A stretch of 64,000 nt of DNA from Agaribacillus aureus. GTDB lineage: Bacteria; Bacteroidota; Bacteroidia; Cytophagales; Cyclobacteriaceae. The notes beneath the pieces were generated by a model that saw only the letters and a list, made by a program, of their open reading frames with translations, searched no databases and was not told the DNA's origin. The position numbers were made by a program, and so were the translations under genes. This document shows, in pieces, positions 52,071 to 61,036 of this stretch. Within the stretch, counting starts at the first letter, position 1. Every line of letters begins with the position of its first letter. Location of the stretch: positions 1,364,001-1,428,000 of the forward strand of contig JAUJEB010000001.1 of the NCBI GenBank assembly GCA_030442055.1. The letters run 5' to 3'.

Positions 52071-53246
52071 TTATGAACTATAAAAATCCATAAATTTTTG
52101 AATCTGCGTTTTCACCGTAAATTTTTCTTTTACTCTTGACACGGCATTTTCCCTGATTTTAACGAGTGTTCTTTCATCCTCATTGAGGATCATCTCAATC
52201 TTATCAGCGATAGCCTTGAAATCTCTTTTGGGCAATACCCAACCTGTTTGTTCATGCAAAACATTCTCCCCTAACCCCTCAGCATCGGATACTATGCAAA
52301 GCATTCCGGAAGACTGGGCTTCCAGAACAGCATTGCAAAAGCCTTCCTGAATGCTTGGCTGTAAGTAAATCGCATTGTCATGCATTCTTTGGGCTATCTC
52401 TGCAGGGGCCAGCTTACCCAAAAAGTTTATTTTATCGCTGATCCGAAATTGATTTGCCTCGAAAATCAACCTTTCGTATTCAGGTCCGTCGCCAACAATC
52501 TCGTATTGAAAATCAATATTCCTTTCCTTTAGCAATTTCATTGCCAGCAAGGCATATTCCAGTCCTTTCTTCCAGTGCAACCGTGCAACCGTCAATATTC
52601 TAACGGGTTGATCTATTTTTAAGCGGGCAACGTTATTTTTAAATCTCCCGATATCGATAGCCGGCGTAATTTTTTCAAATGGGATAGTTGAGGGCATTCC
52701 AAGCTTTAGCGCCACTTGATATAAGTCATCGGAAATGGTATGGATTTTATCCAGTTTAGCCCACAAGCCGTCATATATGCCTTCATGCTTCAAGGGAAAA
52801 ATACTGACATCAAAGCCTCTAAAACTCACAGCCATTTTAGCGCCGATGGCCTTGGCAACATTTTCTTTTCCCACCGACAAAGTTGTAAACCCAAAATGCA
52901 GCCAGTCTAATTTCCTGGTGATGATATGGGCATTCAAATATAATTTCTGCCAGGCTTCTTTGTAGCGACGACCTTCCGATCTTTCCAGCCGGATGTAATT
53001 AATGGCATAGCGCGGCGCTCTTATGAATATCCAGGTAAATACTCCTAAAAAAAGCAGACCCTGTATGATTGGATTACGCTTGTAAACCGGCCAGGCTTTA
53101 ATGCCTTTTGTATCAGACTGATTTTTTGCGTTGCTGCCAAGGAATAAATATACTTTATAACCGGAATTTCTTAATCCATTGATTTTAGTTCTAAAAAAAG
53201 TTTCAGAATAACCGGGAGCTTCAGCAAGGACTAATCCTATTCTCAT
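52071..53246 (-). CDS. Family 4 glycosyltransferase (polysaccharide operon)
   Basis: A 391-residue GT-B enzyme. The ATG at 53246 gives M-R-I-G-L-V-L-A-E-A-P-G-Y-S-E-T-F-F-R-T-K-I, typical of GT4; a TTG three codons upstream is less likely. The C-terminal nucleotide-sugar domain has V-A-R-L-H-W-K-K-G-L-E-Y-A (near residue 218), I-Q-E-G-F-C-N-A-V-L-E-A-Q (E-x7-E near 310) and S-D-A-E-G-L-G-E-N-V. It would transfer a hexose or deoxyhexose to a lipid-linked chain in the cytoplasm. It is preceded by a 28-codon ORF with a 5-base gap and followed by the M14 gene. Confidence 0.9.
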   Translation of the reverse strand: MRIGLVLAEAPGYSETFFRTKINGLRNSGYKVYLFLGSNAKNQSDTKGIKAWPVYKRNPIIQGLLFLGVFTWIFIRAPRYAINYIRLERSEGRRYKEAWQKLYLNAHIITRKLDWLHFGFTTLSVGKENVAKAIGAKMAVSFRGFDVSIFPLKHEGIYDGLWAKLDKIHTISDDLYQVALKLGMPSTIPFEKITPAIDIGRFKNNVARLKIDQPVRILTVARLHWKKGLEYALLAMKLLKERNIDFQYEIVGDGPEYERLIFEANQFRISDKINFLGKLAPAEIAQRMHDNAIYLQPSIQEGFCNAVLEAQSSGMLCIVSDAEGLGENVLHEQTGWVLPKRDFKAIADKIEMILNEDERTLVKIRENAVSRVKEKFTVKTQIQKFMDFYSS

Positions 53247-53251
53247 ATAAA

Positions 53252-53338
53252 TCAATATGCTTGCAGGTACTGAACTAATTTATGGAGCGCCGGACGTTTG
53301 TCAGGACCAAATATTTTGAGGAATCTACTTATTTTCAT
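53252..53338 (-). CDS. 28-residue small ORF inside the polysaccharide operon
   Basis: An ATG one base after the TAA of the upstream asparagine-synthetase homologue (TAA-a-ATG) opens 28 codons ending at TGA, 5 bases before the next glycosyltransferase ATG. The predicted peptide begins M-K-I-S-R-F-L-K-I-F-G-P-D-K-R-P and ends V-Q-Y-L-Q-A-Y; it is basic with an amphipathic helix. The snug fit on both sides argues for a translated microprotein or a coupling leader. No homology is recognised, so this is an inference. Confidence 0.45.
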   Translation of the reverse strand: MKISRFLKIFGPDKRPALHKLVQYLQAY

Positions 53339-53339
53339 T

Positions 53340-54755
53340 TTAAATTCCCGCCCTTAATTTACAAAATAAAGACAATGTCAATAACATACTGACAGGGTGA
53401 GAATAAAAAACGTCATCTTCCTCCACAAATTTCCGGTAGAAAGCATCGGTCAGTTCCTTTGGGATCCAGGAGGAAAAAGGATCTACCGCAAACAGGTATT
53501 TTTTAAGTTGTTCTTCATTTTGTTGACCGCAGAACTGAATTTCCCAATTTCTCGTTATCAGTTTTGATTTCCCTAATAATTTATGGTCAACATTCCTTTT
53601 TAAATTACGCCAGATCCTAATTGGCAGGTAATACGCTGAATAATAATTTTTGTAATTGTTTAAATTACAAGGGTCGTAACTTTGCCAGGGAATCCTGGCC
53701 AGCTCCGGCGCAACCATTTTAATATAACCAATTTGAATTTGTCTGGCTGCCAGGTGTCTTTCCGGAATCGTGCAAATAAACCGGCACATCTCATCCTCAT
53801 AATAGGGTAAGAAGACATTGTGGTAATGTTGAAATACACAAAGGTTGGTAGAGGTCCAACGTGGGGCCCAATATAGTGATTTAAACGCCCTGATCCTGGC
53901 ATTGGTATTGTCAATATGGATAGCTGAAAGCAATTCAGAAAGCTTTTCCTTTAGTGCCTCGCCAAAGTCTCCAGCCAGTCCCCATGCCTGCCACAAGGCC
54001 TTGCCCAGTTCCAGCCCGCCTTTTTTAAGGATCTTTTTTAGCAAAACCTCTAACACTTGCTCCTCATTCAAGCCTTCCTCAACAGCCATATCATCAAATA
54101 ATACGTCTCCCCAGTGTCCTAAGAAAAACAGATCACCCATAGATCCATACTGATCTTCTACCGCTATTTGTCTTTGATGGGTAAAATCAGAAAGACAATG
54201 GTTGAGTTTTGCCAGTTTTTCAATTTTTTCCCAAAGGTAAGATCTGGGTATCTTTAACCCGCTATATTGAAAATTTTGTACGCCTGCAATAGCCCTGCCA
54301 TATTTATTTTCATTGATACCATCTTCAAACTCATAGGAATAGGCAGCTACCTGATCATTTTTTCCTAAAACGGCGGCCTGGCTTCTGCTATCCAGTCCAC
54401 CTGACAATGGCAATATCACCTTTTTCCCGGCGATCTTCTCCTTGGTAATTCTGTCAAATAAATGAGCAAACTCCTCTATCGCCTGTTTTAAAGATATCTC
54501 ACGGGGTGAGTAATGCCACTCCCAGGAAGTGTTTTGATGACTTATTTTGTTACCTTCCATGGTATAGGACGTTGCCGGTTTTGCAACCTTCAGGCCATTG
54601 AAATAGGTGGTATCTCCCAGAAAAAACCCGGTGGCGGCAAAAAAACATATTGATTTCAGGTCCAGGTCCATGGACAAGTCAAAGGCAAAATCACAGAATT
54701 CATTATTTTCAGTGTTATAGAATTGCGATTTCGGCGGTATGATGGGCGATTGCAT
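53340..54755 (-). CDS. Asparagine-synthetase-like amidotransferase lacking the N-terminal Cys
   Basis: A 471-residue protein homologous to the ATP-pyrophosphatase half of asparagine synthetase. The PP-loop is L-P-L-S-G-G-L-D-S-R-S-Q (118-123 SGGLDS). The N-terminus (residues 1-75) retains a shortened glutaminase-like fold (F-F-A-A-T-G-F-F-L-G-D-T-T-Y-F-N-G) but has no Met-Cys start, so glutamine hydrolysis is probably lost. It may use ammonia or a partner, or adenylate another substrate. In polysaccharide clusters such proteins are often sugar or uronic-acid amidases or lactam-type synthetases. It lies 5 bases after the upstream GT4 gene and one base before the small ORF. Confidence 0.85.
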   Translation of the reverse strand: MQSPIIPPKSQFYNTENNEFCDFAFDLSMDLDLKSICFFAATGFFLGDTTYFNGLKVAKPATSYTMEGNKISHQNTSWEWHYSPREISLKQAIEEFAHLFDRITKEKIAGKKVILPLSGGLDSRSQAAVLGKNDQVAAYSYEFEDGINENKYGRAIAGVQNFQYSGLKIPRSYLWEKIEKLAKLNHCLSDFTHQRQIAVEDQYGSMGDLFFLGHWGDVLFDDMAVEEGLNEEQVLEVLLKKILKKGGLELGKALWQAWGLAGDFGEALKEKLSELLSAIHIDNTNARIRAFKSLYWAPRWTSTNLCVFQHYHNVFLPYYEDEMCRFICTIPERHLAARQIQIGYIKMVAPELARIPWQSYDPCNLNNYKNYYSAYYLPIRIWRNLKRNVDHKLLGKSKLITRNWEIQFCGQQNEEQLKKYLFAVDPFSSWIPKELTDAFYRKFVEEDDVFYSHPVSMLLTLSLFCKLRAGI

Positions 54756-54760
54756 CTAAT

Positions 54761-55891
54761 CTATGATTTTCCTAATATTTTCAAATAAAAATTCTCGTGG
54801 TCTTTCACTTCTCTCTCGATGGTAAATTTTTCCCTAACCACCCTCAGCTGGTCTTCAATCAGCGATTTCATCGATTCCTCTTCATAGGAAAGATATTTAC
54901 TTAGCTTATCGGAAAGTTCCCGGCCGCTGGCAGGACTAAAAAGCTGATCCTGCAGGCTGGACAGCTGATCTCTGATTCCAGGCACATCGCTGGCAAGAGA
55001 AAAACTACCGCTAGCCATGGCTTCCAACAAAGAGACAGGAGAGCCCTCCCTACGCCCTTCATCAAGCGTAGGTAAAACAAAGATATCAGTGATACTGTGG
55101 AAATCTTTCACGTCCAACCGCTTACCTGTAAAGATAATCCGGTCATTCTTCGGTGATTGGGCTGCCAGGGATTTGATCTCATCTCCGTAATCACTTTGGT
55201 TGTCTCCTACGTAAAACAAATACAGATTGTCAAACCTGTTGGCAATAGTATTAAATGCTTCCAACAAAACTTCTGCTCCTTTAACGGGAACCAAATTTGC
55301 AACCATCAAAATAACTTTCGCCTCCGCGGGCAGGTTAAACTCGTCGATCAAATGAGTTGCCGGCGACAATGGTTTAAATTCACTGGTATCCACTCCTCTC
55401 CCAATCAGGGCAACATTTTTAAATCCAGGAAAAAAATCCTTGATCATATCCGTATTCTGGGCCACTATTCCGGAAGCAATCTTACTGCGCAGCTTCCAAC
55501 TGCTGGCTCCCCAATTCATATTTTTCTTGGTAAAGACCCATTTAATCCCGGCTAGTCTGGCCGCCAGTCCTTCGGAATAATCATCCGCATAATGAAAAGA
55601 ATGGATCAGGTCAAACGCACCTTTTTTAAAAAACCGGGAGATCTTCCAGGCGTTTTTAACACCCCTGAGGCGTGGGATCATCGGGGTGGTATAAGGATAA
55701 AGGTGTACAGGAATACCGGACGACTTCACAATTTTGAAAAATTCGCCTTTATCATGAAAACAACAAATATGAGGTTCAAACAGCGTTTTATCCAAACGGC
55801 TGGCAATTTTAAGTAATGCCTTGCCGCTGCCTGCGGTATCAAAGTTAGGAATGGTATATAGTACTTTTATTTTTCCTGGCATATTTTCCAC
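54761..55891 (-). CDS. Family 4 glycosyltransferase (polysaccharide operon)
   Basis: A 376-residue GT-B enzyme. The N-domain starts P-G-K-I-K-V-L-Y-T-I-P-N-F-D-T-A-G-S-G-K-A-L-L-K-I. The C-domain has V-A-N-L-V-P-V-K-G-A-E-V-L-L-E-A-F (near residue 192) and P-V-S-L-L-E-A-M-A-S-G-S (near 294) in E-x7-E context. The gene overlaps the end of asnB by 25 bases (16 if the second ATG, at 55882, is used), a sign of translational coupling. It would add a sugar to the growing repeat unit at the cytoplasmic membrane. Confidence 0.9.
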   Translation of the reverse strand: MENMPGKIKVLYTIPNFDTAGSGKALLKIASRLDKTLFEPHICCFHDKGEFFKIVKSSGIPVHLYPYTTPMIPRLRGVKNAWKISRFFKKGAFDLIHSFHYADDYSEGLAARLAGIKWVFTKKNMNWGASSWKLRSKIASGIVAQNTDMIKDFFPGFKNVALIGRGVDTSEFKPLSPATHLIDEFNLPAEAKVILMVANLVPVKGAEVLLEAFNTIANRFDNLYLFYVGDNQSDYGDEIKSLAAQSPKNDRIIFTGKRLDVKDFHSITDIFVLPTLDEGRREGSPVSLLEAMASGSFSLASDVPGIRDQLSSLQDQLFSPASGRELSDKLSKYLSYEEESMKSLIEDQLRVVREKFTIEREVKDHENFYLKILGKS

Positions 55892-57729
55892 TTAAATAGT
55901 GAATATATAGTAAACAGCGACCACTTGTTATCTTTTTGGCCTGACTGGTGTTGATCAAATAGCGCAGATAAACGAGCAGAATCTATATTAAAGTCCTCAT
56001 GTGTTTTGCGATTATCTATTAACAGATTTTGAAAAGGTTGTTGTAAGCCTTCCCGCATCCACTTGTCCAATGGCACTGAAAATCCTCGCTTGCGGTTATC
56101 AATAGGGGCTTTGGGGAAATGAGATCTTAACAGTTTCTTCAGCAATTCCTTTTTTTTGTCAGGTCCATAGCTTAGCAACGGATCGACTCGCCAAGAGGCC
56201 TCGATGAATGATTTTTTCAGAAATGGCACCCTGATTTCAAGCGAATTGGCCATACTGGCACGGTCAACCTTCAGTAAGGTTTTTTGCATCATACCATAGA
56301 ACTCAGCTTTTCGCATTTTACCCAGTATTTCCTTAACCGACCGTCCATCCTCATAGCGGTAAACGTCATAAGCTTCCGGGATCTGCACCTGGCCTAAATC
56401 CGGAAATATTTGATTAACAAGATCCTCAGACATTCTGGAATGGCCCGTAAAATGCCCTTCGCCAAATGTTTCAAAAAGCAGGTTACTATTTACAAATTTA
56501 TTTTTAAATAATGCCCGGTCTGTTCCGTAGAGTAAATATTTTAATGGTGACGGAAGCCGGTGGAAGGATCTGTTTTTCAGCACTGACCAAAATCTTTCGT
56601 ATCCAAAAAAGAGTTCGTCACCGCCATCGCCCGACAAGGCTACTGTTACTTTTTCCCTGGCTAGCTTGCTGACCAGATAGGTTGGAATAATAGACGGGTC
56701 GGCAAATGGTTCACTAAGACTTGCCATGGCATTTTCCAACTGTCCCATGGCCTCTTCGCTATCCATTTTTCTAAGTAGCAGATCCAGAGACATGAAGTCG
56801 CTGTAAGTGCTGGCATCTTCCGACTCATCATGGATTTTGCTATCACTGCCAATCGTAAAGGCCTTTAGTTGCTGGGGGAAATTTTTTGCCGCATAATAAC
56901 ATATTAATGGAGAGTCTATGCCTCCGGAAAGAAATGATCCTAAAGGAACATCAGATAGTAATTCATCTCTTACCGCCAGGTCAAGTGCTTCTGCAATAAA
57001 ATTTAATGCTTCCTTTTCTTCATAAATGTCAGGTTCGCAATCGTCTGGAAATTCCCAATACCTTTCTTTTTTAACCTGGAAATCATGGGTAATCGTTACA
57101 ATTTCACCCGGCATCACCTGATAAGTATCTTTGAGAATGCCAAAAGGGGCCGGTATGAAGTGCTGCCTTAAATAGAGCTTAAGTATCTCCGGGTCTATGG
57201 ATTTATCTTTGAATTTGGGGTGTTGGCTTACCTGGTTATATTGACTGGCAAACACCAGATGACCATCGGAGATGCCATAGTGCAAAGGTTTTATGCCCGC
57301 AAAATCTCTTACCAGATGAAGGCTTTTATTTTGATGATCGTAGATACCGATGCCAAACATGCCATCTAACCTTTCAATGGTTGGCCTTATCCCCCATAGA
57401 TCAAGTGCATTTACGATGGTTTCGGTATCACTGGTGCCTTTGAATGTCAAATTTTTAGCCACCAATAATTCACGTATCTCCAGGTGGTTATAAACCTCGC
57501 CATTAAAAACAACCGAATAGCGACCGGAAGGACTGTGCATGGGCTGCGCGCCATTGATACTCAGGTCCAAAATTGCCAGGCGATTAAATCCCAGCTGAAT
57601 GTTTTCGTCATTTGAGTAATGTCCGGAACTATCAGGCCCCCTTTGAAAAGACAGGGCATTAAGCTGCATAAAAGCGGTTTTATCCAGCAGTCCTGATGAT
57701 CTTGTAAATTCTCCAAAAATTCCGCACAT
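55867..57729 (-). CDS. asnB: Glutamine-hydrolysing asparagine synthetase (AsnB type)
   Basis: A 620-residue class II amidotransferase. Met1-Cys2 in M-C-G-I-F-G-E gives the catalytic N-terminal Cys after processing. The glutaminase domain shows R-G-P-D-S-S-G-H-Y and N-G-E-V-Y-N-H. The synthetase domain has P-L-G-S-F-L-S-G-G-I-D-S (near residue 263) and L-S-G-D-G-G-D-E-L-F-F-G-Y. It aminates aspartate or, in sugar clusters, another carboxylate such as a uronic acid. It sits between a GT2 (9-base gap) and a GT4 (overlap), so it is committed to the polysaccharide pathway rather than general metabolism. Confidence 0.92.
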   Translation of the reverse strand: MCGIFGEFTRSSGLLDKTAFMQLNALSFQRGPDSSGHYSNDENIQLGFNRLAILDLSINGAQPMHSPSGRYSVVFNGEVYNHLEIRELLVAKNLTFKGTSDTETIVNALDLWGIRPTIERLDGMFGIGIYDHQNKSLHLVRDFAGIKPLHYGISDGHLVFASQYNQVSQHPKFKDKSIDPEILKLYLRQHFIPAPFGILKDTYQVMPGEIVTITHDFQVKKERYWEFPDDCEPDIYEEKEALNFIAEALDLAVRDELLSDVPLGSFLSGGIDSPLICYYAAKNFPQQLKAFTIGSDSKIHDESEDASTYSDFMSLDLLLRKMDSEEAMGQLENAMASLSEPFADPSIIPTYLVSKLAREKVTVALSGDGGDELFFGYERFWSVLKNRSFHRLPSPLKYLLYGTDRALFKNKFVNSNLLFETFGEGHFTGHSRMSEDLVNQIFPDLGQVQIPEAYDVYRYEDGRSVKEILGKMRKAEFYGMMQKTLLKVDRASMANSLEIRVPFLKKSFIEASWRVDPLLSYGPDKKKELLKKLLRSHFPKAPIDNRKRGFSVPLDKWMREGLQQPFQNLLIDNRKTHEDFNIDSARLSALFDQHQSGQKDNKWSLFTIYSLFKWKICQEK

Positions 57730-57738
57730 ATGTCGATC

Positions 57739-58659
57739 TTATTTCATTCTTAGTTTAAACCGATGTCCAATATTTCCAAGATATTTAAGTATCCTCCGGT
57801 CAAAGGGATCGCGCCCTAATGCTTCAATCAATCTGAAAAAATAGGTAATAATAGAGGATTGTCTGCCTTCAAGAAGTATCTGCGTAATCATCGCATATTG
57901 ATAATCCTTTTTACTAATATCATTTTCAAATTCCCAATAAGCATTTCTGATTAGTTCCCTGGCTGCGCGATGCATTTTCTTTTTTTTGGTGGTTACCGAA
58001 TCCCTGTCAGTCCGTTTATCAAAAAGCACCAGCGGTTCCCGGATCCCATGAACGTACGAAACTAAAGAAAATCTAAGTACATATTGCCAATCAATAGGAA
58101 TATTTGGGTAATGCTGGCTAAAATACAACCCGTTATCTGCATGTACACTTTTTCTTATCATCATGCAGGTATTGACCACTTTAATTTGTTCCCGAAAATT
58201 GAGCAGGAACATCTCCCGATGATCCCTGGGATACTGCTCTCCTTTCACCAGCAGTTCGGGAAAAGTAAAAGTTACCTTGTTACCATCATAGTGTTCTGCC
58301 ACTCCCGATACCATGCCTATTTTTTCATCTGTATCCAATACTTCTACCTGCTTTTCCAGTCTGTAAGGATAATACCAGTCATCCTGCTCGGCAATGGCAA
58401 TATATTCGCTTTCCGGGTGGCAGTAATTAACCAGCCGGTTCATGGTCCTGCCCAGGCCCAGGTTAATTTTGTTAATGATAATTTTTATGCGATCGTCATT
58501 ATATGATTTCAGGATATTTAATGAATTATCCTTTGACCCATCGATACAGGCTACAATTTCAAAATCCTGAAAAGTCTGGGCAAATAAACTATCAAGTGTA
58601 TTTTGCAATGTTTGTTCGCCGTTGTATATGGGAAGTACGATAGAAACCCTTGGGGACAT
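57739..58659 (-). CDS. Family 2 glycosyltransferase (polysaccharide operon)
   Basis: A 306-residue GT-A enzyme. It begins P-R-V-S-I-V-L-P-I-Y-N-G-E-Q-T-L-Q-N-T-L-D-S-L, the classic GT2 N-terminus. The D-x-G-S-K-D-N-S-L motif (near residue 40) and the D-x-D-like A-E-Q-D-D-W-Y (near 90) match family members. There is no membrane segment. It transfers a sugar from a nucleotide donor to the lipid-linked intermediate. The gap to asnB is 9 bases and to the upstream GT4 17 bases, both within one transcript. Confidence 0.9.
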   Translation of the reverse strand: MSPRVSIVLPIYNGEQTLQNTLDSLFAQTFQDFEIVACIDGSKDNSLNILKSYNDDRIKIIINKINLGLGRTMNRLVNYCHPESEYIAIAEQDDWYYPYRLEKQVEVLDTDEKIGMVSGVAEHYDGNKVTFTFPELLVKGEQYPRDHREMFLLNFREQIKVVNTCMMIRKSVHADNGLYFSQHYPNIPIDWQYVLRFSLVSYVHGIREPLVLFDKRTDRDSVTTKKKKMHRAARELIRNAYWEFENDISKKDYQYAMITQILLEGRQSSIITYFFRLIEALGRDPFDRRILKYLGNIGHRFKLRMK

Positions 58660-58676
58660 ATTCGAAGATAGTTTAC

Positions 58677-59840
58677 TTAGCTATTAGGAGCAGATCCACT
58701 GTTTAAAAATTTGAGAAGTTTTGTTGCATGGACATCATAATTGAAATTTTCCAATGCCCATTGCCGGGCATTACTCCCCATTTCCTGTAGTTTATCTTTG
58801 TTATCAATAAAGTAGATTATTTTATTCGCCAGGTCATCTTCATCTCCATGAACATAAATTTTACCGTTAAACCCGTCTTTAATTATTTCCGGTGTCGCCC
58901 CGGTGTTAGCGCCAACTACCGGCTTCCCTTTTTTCATGGCCTCTACAGTGACTCTGCCAAAGGCCTCGCACTTGGAGCACATCAGCACAATATCGCTATT
59001 TTCCAGATACTTCATCGGTTCAGACGTGAAATCTATTATTTCCACTTCTTCACTAACTCCACGGCTTTGAATCAGCGCTTTTAGCTCATTCTTAAAAGAC
59101 GATTTACCGCCACCTACCATGGTCAGCTTTACTGTATATCCTTTTTGTTTTAATGCCGCTATGCCTCTGACCGCTTCCGCCTGTCCCTTTTTTTCTACCA
59201 TTCTGCCCAGCAGCAGTATATTAAGCTTTTCATCATTCCGGCTTGGTTCGTTACCTGCTACATTGCCGTTACTATTTTCCTCATTTTCGACCGCATAATG
59301 AAGTAATTCCATTTTGTCCGGGCTGATGATTTGCTGAAATTTTTCCCTGATGATATTAGAATTCACAAATACCTTCCGCGAGTACTTATCTATGATTTCC
59401 CCGGTTCTTTTTCTACTGAACAGGAATTGAATACCATGGTCATCATCGCCAAACTCGTGTATATACCAAAAGTGGGGAATGCCCAGTTTTTTTGAAGCTA
59501 TGGCTGCAAAAGGCGATATAACTACGGTATTGGTAATTACATAATCTGGTTTGAGCTCAAGCAACTTTTTTTTAAATTTCCTTACGAGACTAAACTGCCA
59601 TAACACAAATTTGATTTTTTTGACACCTGAAATTTCATTCTTCCGCATCCACCTCGGGAAATTCAGGATATGGTATGGCACGCCAATAGCGGTCAGTTTT
59701 TCACATAGCGGACCTTCAGAAGGTAAAAAGGCAATCACTTCAACCTCCTTGAGTTTTAATGCCCTGATACTTTCCAGGAAACATCTTTCTGCCCCATCGA
59801 GTCTGGCAGAGTGTCCTATGTAGACAACCTTACTATTCAT
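58677..59840 (-). CDS. Family 4 glycosyltransferase (polysaccharide operon)
   Basis: A 387-residue GT-B enzyme. The N-domain has V-V-Y-I-G-H-S-A-R-L-D-G-A-E-R-C-F-L-E. The donor domain has L-L-L-G-R-M-V-E-K-K-G-Q-A-E-A-V (near residue 210) and C-E-A-F-G-R-V-T-V-E-A-M-K-K-G-K-P (E-x7-E near 292), then G-A-N-T-G-A-T-P-E-I-I. Its start is 3 bases after the upstream GT4 stop. Acceptor and donor cannot be assigned; GDP-fucose is one donor available from the operon. Confidence 0.9.
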   Translation of the reverse strand: MNSKVVYIGHSARLDGAERCFLESIRALKLKEVEVIAFLPSEGPLCEKLTAIGVPYHILNFPRWMRKNEISGVKKIKFVLWQFSLVRKFKKKLLELKPDYVITNTVVISPFAAIASKKLGIPHFWYIHEFGDDDHGIQFLFSRKRTGEIIDKYSRKVFVNSNIIREKFQQIISPDKMELLHYAVENEENSNGNVAGNEPSRNDEKLNILLLGRMVEKKGQAEAVRGIAALKQKGYTVKLTMVGGGKSSFKNELKALIQSRGVSEEVEIIDFTSEPMKYLENSDIVLMCSKCEAFGRVTVEAMKKGKPVVGANTGATPEIIKDGFNGKIYVHGDEDDLANKIIYFIDNKDKLQEMGSNARQWALENFNYDVHATKLLKFLNSGSAPNS

Positions 59841-59843
59841 AAA

Positions 59844-60986
59844 TCAATGAATTAGTCCTTTTAACAAGTTCATAAAGTTCTCTACCGGCTGTGGCGGTAC
59901 CCTCTCCCTCACCTTAATGCCAGCCGCCTGGCCAAGCTTTTCCCAATCGTCTCTTACCGACCAAGCCTTTTCCATCGCCTCATCCAGGAATTCAGCCTGA
60001 GGAGCGCGAACCAGGAATCCATTCTCGGAATCATTAATTAATTCCGGTATTATTCCAACTTTTGTGCCGATGCAAAACCTGTTACAGAGCATGGCTTCCA
60101 CTACAACCATAGGCATTCCTTCAATTCTTGAAGGGCATATCAGTCCCTGATGATTCTTCCAGATTTCTTCGACGTTTTCCTTGAAGCCACCAAATTTCAC
60201 GTTGGTAATGCCATATTTTTGCAGTAGTTTTTCCAGTGAGTCTTTGTTTTCCCCGCTTCCATACAAGACCACTTCAATGGGTCTGTTTTTCCACTTTTCG
60301 AGCGCCAGAACTTCTAAAAGTATATCCAACCCCTTGTGAAAAAAGGACAACCGGCCAACATAGGCCAATGAATAAGGCTCTTTGTGGTCTGGGTAGATTG
60401 GATTGGCTTCAAAAGAAACGTTTAGGGGATTGTCGACAATCTCGGCATTTTCCAGCTTGGTAGCAAACATGATCTCGGTTAATCTCAAGTTTTCCAGGGA
60501 GATAAAAAAAGTTTTTTCAGCGGACCGGTACAGGTTGGCTAACAGCGCTCCATTAGTATCATCGGGCCAGTTGTGCTCTGAAACCAGCTGCACGATGGGC
60601 GCATATTTCCAGTTTTTGTCTTTACAAGCTACCATCCAATCTTTCCCCTGAACATTATTCCCCTGTGAAATCACTACCAGATCGGGATCAAAACCCTCCA
60701 AAGCCCGGTAATAACTATTCTCATTTTCCAGTTTTAAAAAGCCTGGGATCAAACGGTTGATAACGGACTTAAGCCTGTTGAATTTCTTTTTAATATTTCT
60801 TTTGTAAATAACCGCGCCGTCCTTTTGCAAAGTCTCAATTTGGCGCGGCATAGGATGCCAGTCTTTGATGCTCACAGCAACCTGATGATTGTCTTTCAAC
60901 AGCAAACAAGCGGTATGATACCATAGTTCGTCACATCCTCCCCAGGGATGGCCATCATTGGTGGTTACAAAAGCTATCTTGAACAT
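59844..60986 (-). CDS. Family 4 glycosyltransferase (polysaccharide operon)
   Basis: A 380-residue GT-B enzyme. It begins M-F-K-I-A-F-V-T-T-N-D-G-H-P-W-G-G-C-D-E-L-W, unusual in the C-D-E stretch but otherwise typical. The C-domain has Y-V-G-R-L-S-F-F-H-K-G-L-D-I-L-L-E-V (near residue 210) and S-R-I-E-G-M-P-M-V-V-V-E-A-M (E-x7-E near 287). Its N-terminal Gly-rich turn G-G-C-D fits the GT4 donor fold. It is 50 bases downstream of the GT2 gene and 3 bases before the next GT4. Confidence 0.9.
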   Translation of the reverse strand: MFKIAFVTTNDGHPWGGCDELWYHTACLLLKDNHQVAVSIKDWHPMPRQIETLQKDGAVIYKRNIKKKFNRLKSVINRLIPGFLKLENENSYYRALEGFDPDLVVISQGNNVQGKDWMVACKDKNWKYAPIVQLVSEHNWPDDTNGALLANLYRSAEKTFFISLENLRLTEIMFATKLENAEIVDNPLNVSFEANPIYPDHKEPYSLAYVGRLSFFHKGLDILLEVLALEKWKNRPIEVVLYGSGENKDSLEKLLQKYGITNVKFGGFKENVEEIWKNHQGLICPSRIEGMPMVVVEAMLCNRFCIGTKVGIIPELINDSENGFLVRAPQAEFLDEAMEKAWSVRDDWEKLGQAAGIKVRERVPPQPVENFMNLLKGLIH

Positions 60987-61036
60987 ATATTGTCAAAAAA
61001 TGAGGTGTTTCTGAAAAACGTTACCTATATCCCTGT

